Shown piece after piece: positions 6,730-8,643 of a stretch of 8,643 nucleotides of DNA (positions are counted from its first letter, which is position 1; every line of letters begins with the position of its first letter). The stretch is taken from contig JAJCYJ010000780.1 in the NCBI GenBank assembly GCA_029262975.1, positions 1 to 8,643 on the forward strand, written 5' to 3'. A model generated the notes under the pieces. That model saw nothing but the letters and a program-made list of their open reading frames with translations. It had not been told where the DNA came from and did not search any database. This stretch comes from Saprospiraceae bacterium (GTDB lineage: Bacteria; Bacteroidota; Bacteroidia; Chitinophagales; Saprospiraceae). The position numbers and the translations under genes were made by a program.

Positions 6730-7995
6730 ATGATTGAACAACAAAAAATAGTTGCAGCTTACATCGATAAACATAAAGAAAGTGCCTTTTTATTATTAGA
6801 AAAAATGGTCCAGGAAGCGAGTGTACAATTTCATGAAAAAGATATTCAAAATTTGGTCATAAAGAAATTAGAAGAACTTAAACTTGAAATAGATGTATGG
6901 GAGCCACAATTTAATGATCTAAAAGACAGCCCCTACTTTGTTTCACCCAGAAATGATTTTAACAACAGTCCAAATGTCGTCGGAGTGCTGAAAGGAAAGG
7001 GCGGCGGCAAGTCATTAATACTAAATGGTCATATCGATGTGGTTCCGGAAGGAGATCGCACAAAGTGGAACCTGGATCCTTTCTCAGGTGTAACAGAAAA
7101 TGGAAAGATGTACGGTAGAGGTACGACCGACATGAAAGGTGGTAATGTATCTCTACTCTTTGCCATGGAGGCAATTATAAAATCGGGTATCAAACTAAAA
7201 GGAGATGTAATTTTCCAGTCAGTAATAGAAGAAGAATCCGGCGGTGCGGGCACGCTGGCTACCGTGCAAAGAGGATATAAAGCAGATGCTGCTATTATTC
7301 CAGAACCTACGAATATGAAATTGTTTATTAAGCAACAAGGATCGTTGTGGTTCCGGATCACTGTAGAAGGACTGTCCGCCCATGGTGGAACACGCTATGA
7401 GGGAGTTTCAGCCATTGAAAAAGCCTGGGTTGTTCATAAGGCAATTTTAAATCTGGAAAGTGAACGTAATAAGAAGATAAAGGATCCATTGTTTGACTCA
7501 ATACCCATTCCTATCCCCATTAATGTAGGCAAAATAGAAGGAGGCTCCTGGCCCTCATCGGTACCTGATCTGGTCACCATGGAAGGTCGATTAGGTGTCG
7601 GCCCTGATGAATCAATTGATGATGCAAAGCAAGCCATGCAAGATTGTGTAAACAGGATAGCGACAGAAGATGATTGGTTTGAAAAGCATCCTGTTCAGCT
7701 AGAATTCTTCGGCGCTCAATGGGTCCCTAATGCAGTAAAAGAAAGCCACTCTTTTGTCAATTTGGTCAAAGAAAATTATGAGCAATTATTTCAAGAAAAT
7801 GTAACAATAGAAGCTTCGCCATGGGGCACAGACGCCGGAATATTAGGAGCAGCAGGAGGCATACCAGCTATTGTCATTGGCCCGGGAGAAACCAAAGTTG
7901 CTCATTTCCCTAATGAATTTATAAAATTGGATGAAGTGATTAGAGCGGCTAAGTTATTCGCAGTAACAATATTGAAATGGTGCGAAGAAGCATAG
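6730..7995 (+). CDS. M20 family metallo-deacylase (YodQ-like; ArgE/DapE relative)
   Basis: A cytoplasmic two-metal amidohydrolase of the ArgE/DapE/CPG2 group, 421 residues and full length. Metal ligands and catalytic residues are all visible: His101 and Asp103 in NGHIDVVPEGD, bridging Asp134 in GRGTTDMKGG, Glu168 (general base) and Glu169 in VIEEESGG, Glu192 in IIPEPTN, and His392 in VAHFPNEF. The lid/dimerisation domain begins around TVEGLSAHGG (211-220), with the family His218. The start ATG follows subunit B by 15 bases, and the end overlaps ablB by 19 bases. The family hydrolyses N-acyl amino acids. Beside AblB, the likely job is to remove the acetyl group late in the route, for instance from 4-acetamidobutyrate, giving 4-aminobutyrate (inference). 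Acetylornithine deacetylase or succinyl-diaminopimelate desuccinylase activity is the default alternative but fits the neighbours less well. Confidence 0.93.
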   Translation: MIEQQKIVAAYIDKHKESAFLLLEKMVQEASVQFHEKDIQNLVIKKLEELKLEIDVWEPQFNDLKDSPYFVSPRNDFNNSPNVVGVLKGKGGGKSLILNGHIDVVPEGDRTKWNLDPFSGVTENGKMYGRGTTDMKGGNVSLLFAMEAIIKSGIKLKGDVIFQSVIEEESGGAGTLATVQRGYKADAAIIPEPTNMKLFIKQQGSLWFRITVEGLSAHGGTRYEGVSAIEKAWVVHKAILNLESERNKKIKDPLFDSIPIPIPINVGKIEGGSWPSSVPDLVTMEGRLGVGPDESIDDAKQAMQDCVNRIATEDDWFEKHPVQLEFFGAQWVPNAVKESHSFVNLVKENYEQLFQENVTIEASPWGTDAGILGAAGGIPAIVIGPGETKVAHFPNEFIKLDEVIRAAKLFAVTILKWCEEA

Positions 7996-8643
7996 AAACG
8001 CCTTTTTATAAAGAAATAAATCAACCTGAAGCAAAACTCACAATTTGCTTTGATCCTTATAATAAAAGAATCAGGGTAGATGAAATAAATGGAAATTTAG
8101 ATCAAGCTTATCAGATTATAATAGCGGAGTCACCTGGCTGGGTTGAGAAGATAATTATAAAATTAAAAACTGCACAGCAGCTTATTTTTTTAGATAAGGG
8201 CTTTATCCACGAAGGGGGTATTCCCGGCTATTTTAATGGAGAGGATATGTCTTTTCTTGTAAAATACACAGCACACGAAAGGAAGAAATCTACGGTTGAG
8301 GATAAAGAACAAAATATTATAAATAAAATTCTTGCTTCAAATCGGAATGTTCCAAAATCAAAGCATATTATAATTAAAACAGCAGAGCATTCTGACGCTG
8401 AAAAATTGGCGCAGTTGTATGACAAAGTTTTTAGCATATATCCTACACCATTGGGCAATGCTGAATATGTCGAGAAAACGAGAGAAGACAGAACCATATA
8501 CGTCTACATAGAAGAAAATGACCGGATTGTAAGTGCCGCTTCAGCCGAGATAAATTATAAGTTCAGCAATGCCGAATTAACCGATTGTGCTACACTGGAA
8601 AAGGCGCAAGGCAGGGGGCATATGATGCTCTTGTTAACCAAAC
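7977..8643 (+). CDS. ablB: Beta-lysine N6-acetyltransferase (AblB/YodP), truncated by the right edge
   Basis: The frame is open from ATG 7977 to the window end (222 codons; C terminus outside). The N-terminal part (about 1-125) is the AblB-specific region. A GNAT domain follows, with the characteristic stretch YDKVFSIYPTPLGNAEYV (148-165), then RIVSAASAEI (183-192), NAELTDCATL (198-207) and the beginning of the acetyl-CoA pyrophosphate loop QGRGHM (211-216). AblB acetylates the 6-amino group of beta-lysine, made from lysine by the radical-SAM enzyme KamA/AblA. In methanogens the product is an osmolyte; in Bacillus the gene sits next to kamA. The start codon lies 19 bases inside the deacylase gene, so translation is probably coupled. 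An acetyltransferase and a deacylase in one operon argue for temporary acetyl protection in catabolism rather than osmolyte build-up. The family call is strong; the start could also be the adjacent GTG at 7980. Confidence 0.93.
   Translation, partial: MVRRSIETPFYKEINQPEAKLTICFDPYNKRIRVDEINGNLDQAYQIIIAESPGWVEKIIIKLKTAQQLIFLDKGFIHEGGIPGYFNGEDMSFLVKYTAHERKKSTVEDKEQNIINKILASNRNVPKSKHIIIKTAEHSDAEKLAQLYDKVFSIYPTPLGNAEYVEKTREDRTIYVYIEENDRIVSAASAEINYKFSNAELTDCATLEKAQGRGHMMLLLTK

Noticed and set aside
8228..8643. Right end as non-coding
   Set aside because: The plus-strand frame from 7977 is open to the edge and carries AblB motifs; it only lacks its stop codon inside the window.

Overview
The window looks like a piece of a Bacteroidota chromosome (Flavobacteriia, Cytophagia or Saprospiria type). 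The evidence is an AT-rich base composition, AT-rich translation starts mostly without Shine-Dalgarno sequences, GTG starts, and a secreted lamin-tail-domain protein at the left edge of a kind typical of this phylum. The assignment is inferred from style and gene families, not from a marker gene.

Layout, left to right. (1) 1-956, minus strand: the N-terminal part of a secreted protein built of near-identical tandem 175-residue lamin-tail repeats; it starts at GTG and runs off the left edge. (2) 957-1743: a 787-base AT-rich stretch with no gene I can support, holding an 11-bp inverted repeat just downstream of the next gene. (3) 1744-3201, minus strand: a sodium/solute symporter (SSS family). 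(4) 3202-3720: a divergent intergenic region containing a compact run of hairpins (3367-3555), including two mutually exclusive stems and a C(UCCG)G tetraloop hairpin. (5) 3721-8643, plus strand: a five-gene cluster consisting of a class III aminotransferase, CoA-transferase subunits A and B, an M20 deacylase and a beta-lysine N6-acetyltransferase (AblB), the last cut by the right edge. A 394-base gap after the aminotransferase holds three more long hairpins.

The plus-strand genes have the same families in the same order as the Bacillus subtilis sporulation operon yodT-yodS-yodR-yodQ-yodP-kamA, so a lysine 2,3-aminomutase gene (kamA/ablA) is predicted just beyond the right edge. Read as a pathway, they fit an acetyl-protected route of beta-lysine breakdown. 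Lysine is converted to beta-lysine (KamA, predicted outside the window), and AblB makes N6-acetyl-beta-lysine. The aminotransferase gives 3-oxo-6-acetamidohexanoate and the CoA-transferase activates it. A thiolase not present here would split it to acetyl-CoA and 4-acetamidobutyryl-CoA, and the M20 enzyme would remove the acetyl group to leave 4-aminobutyrate. The divergent SSS symporter is a candidate importer for the substrate. Enzyme families are read from the sequence; the pathway order is inference.

The most notable observations are this cluster in a presumed non-spore-former, and the two unexplained hairpin-rich elements, one in front of the cluster and one inside it.
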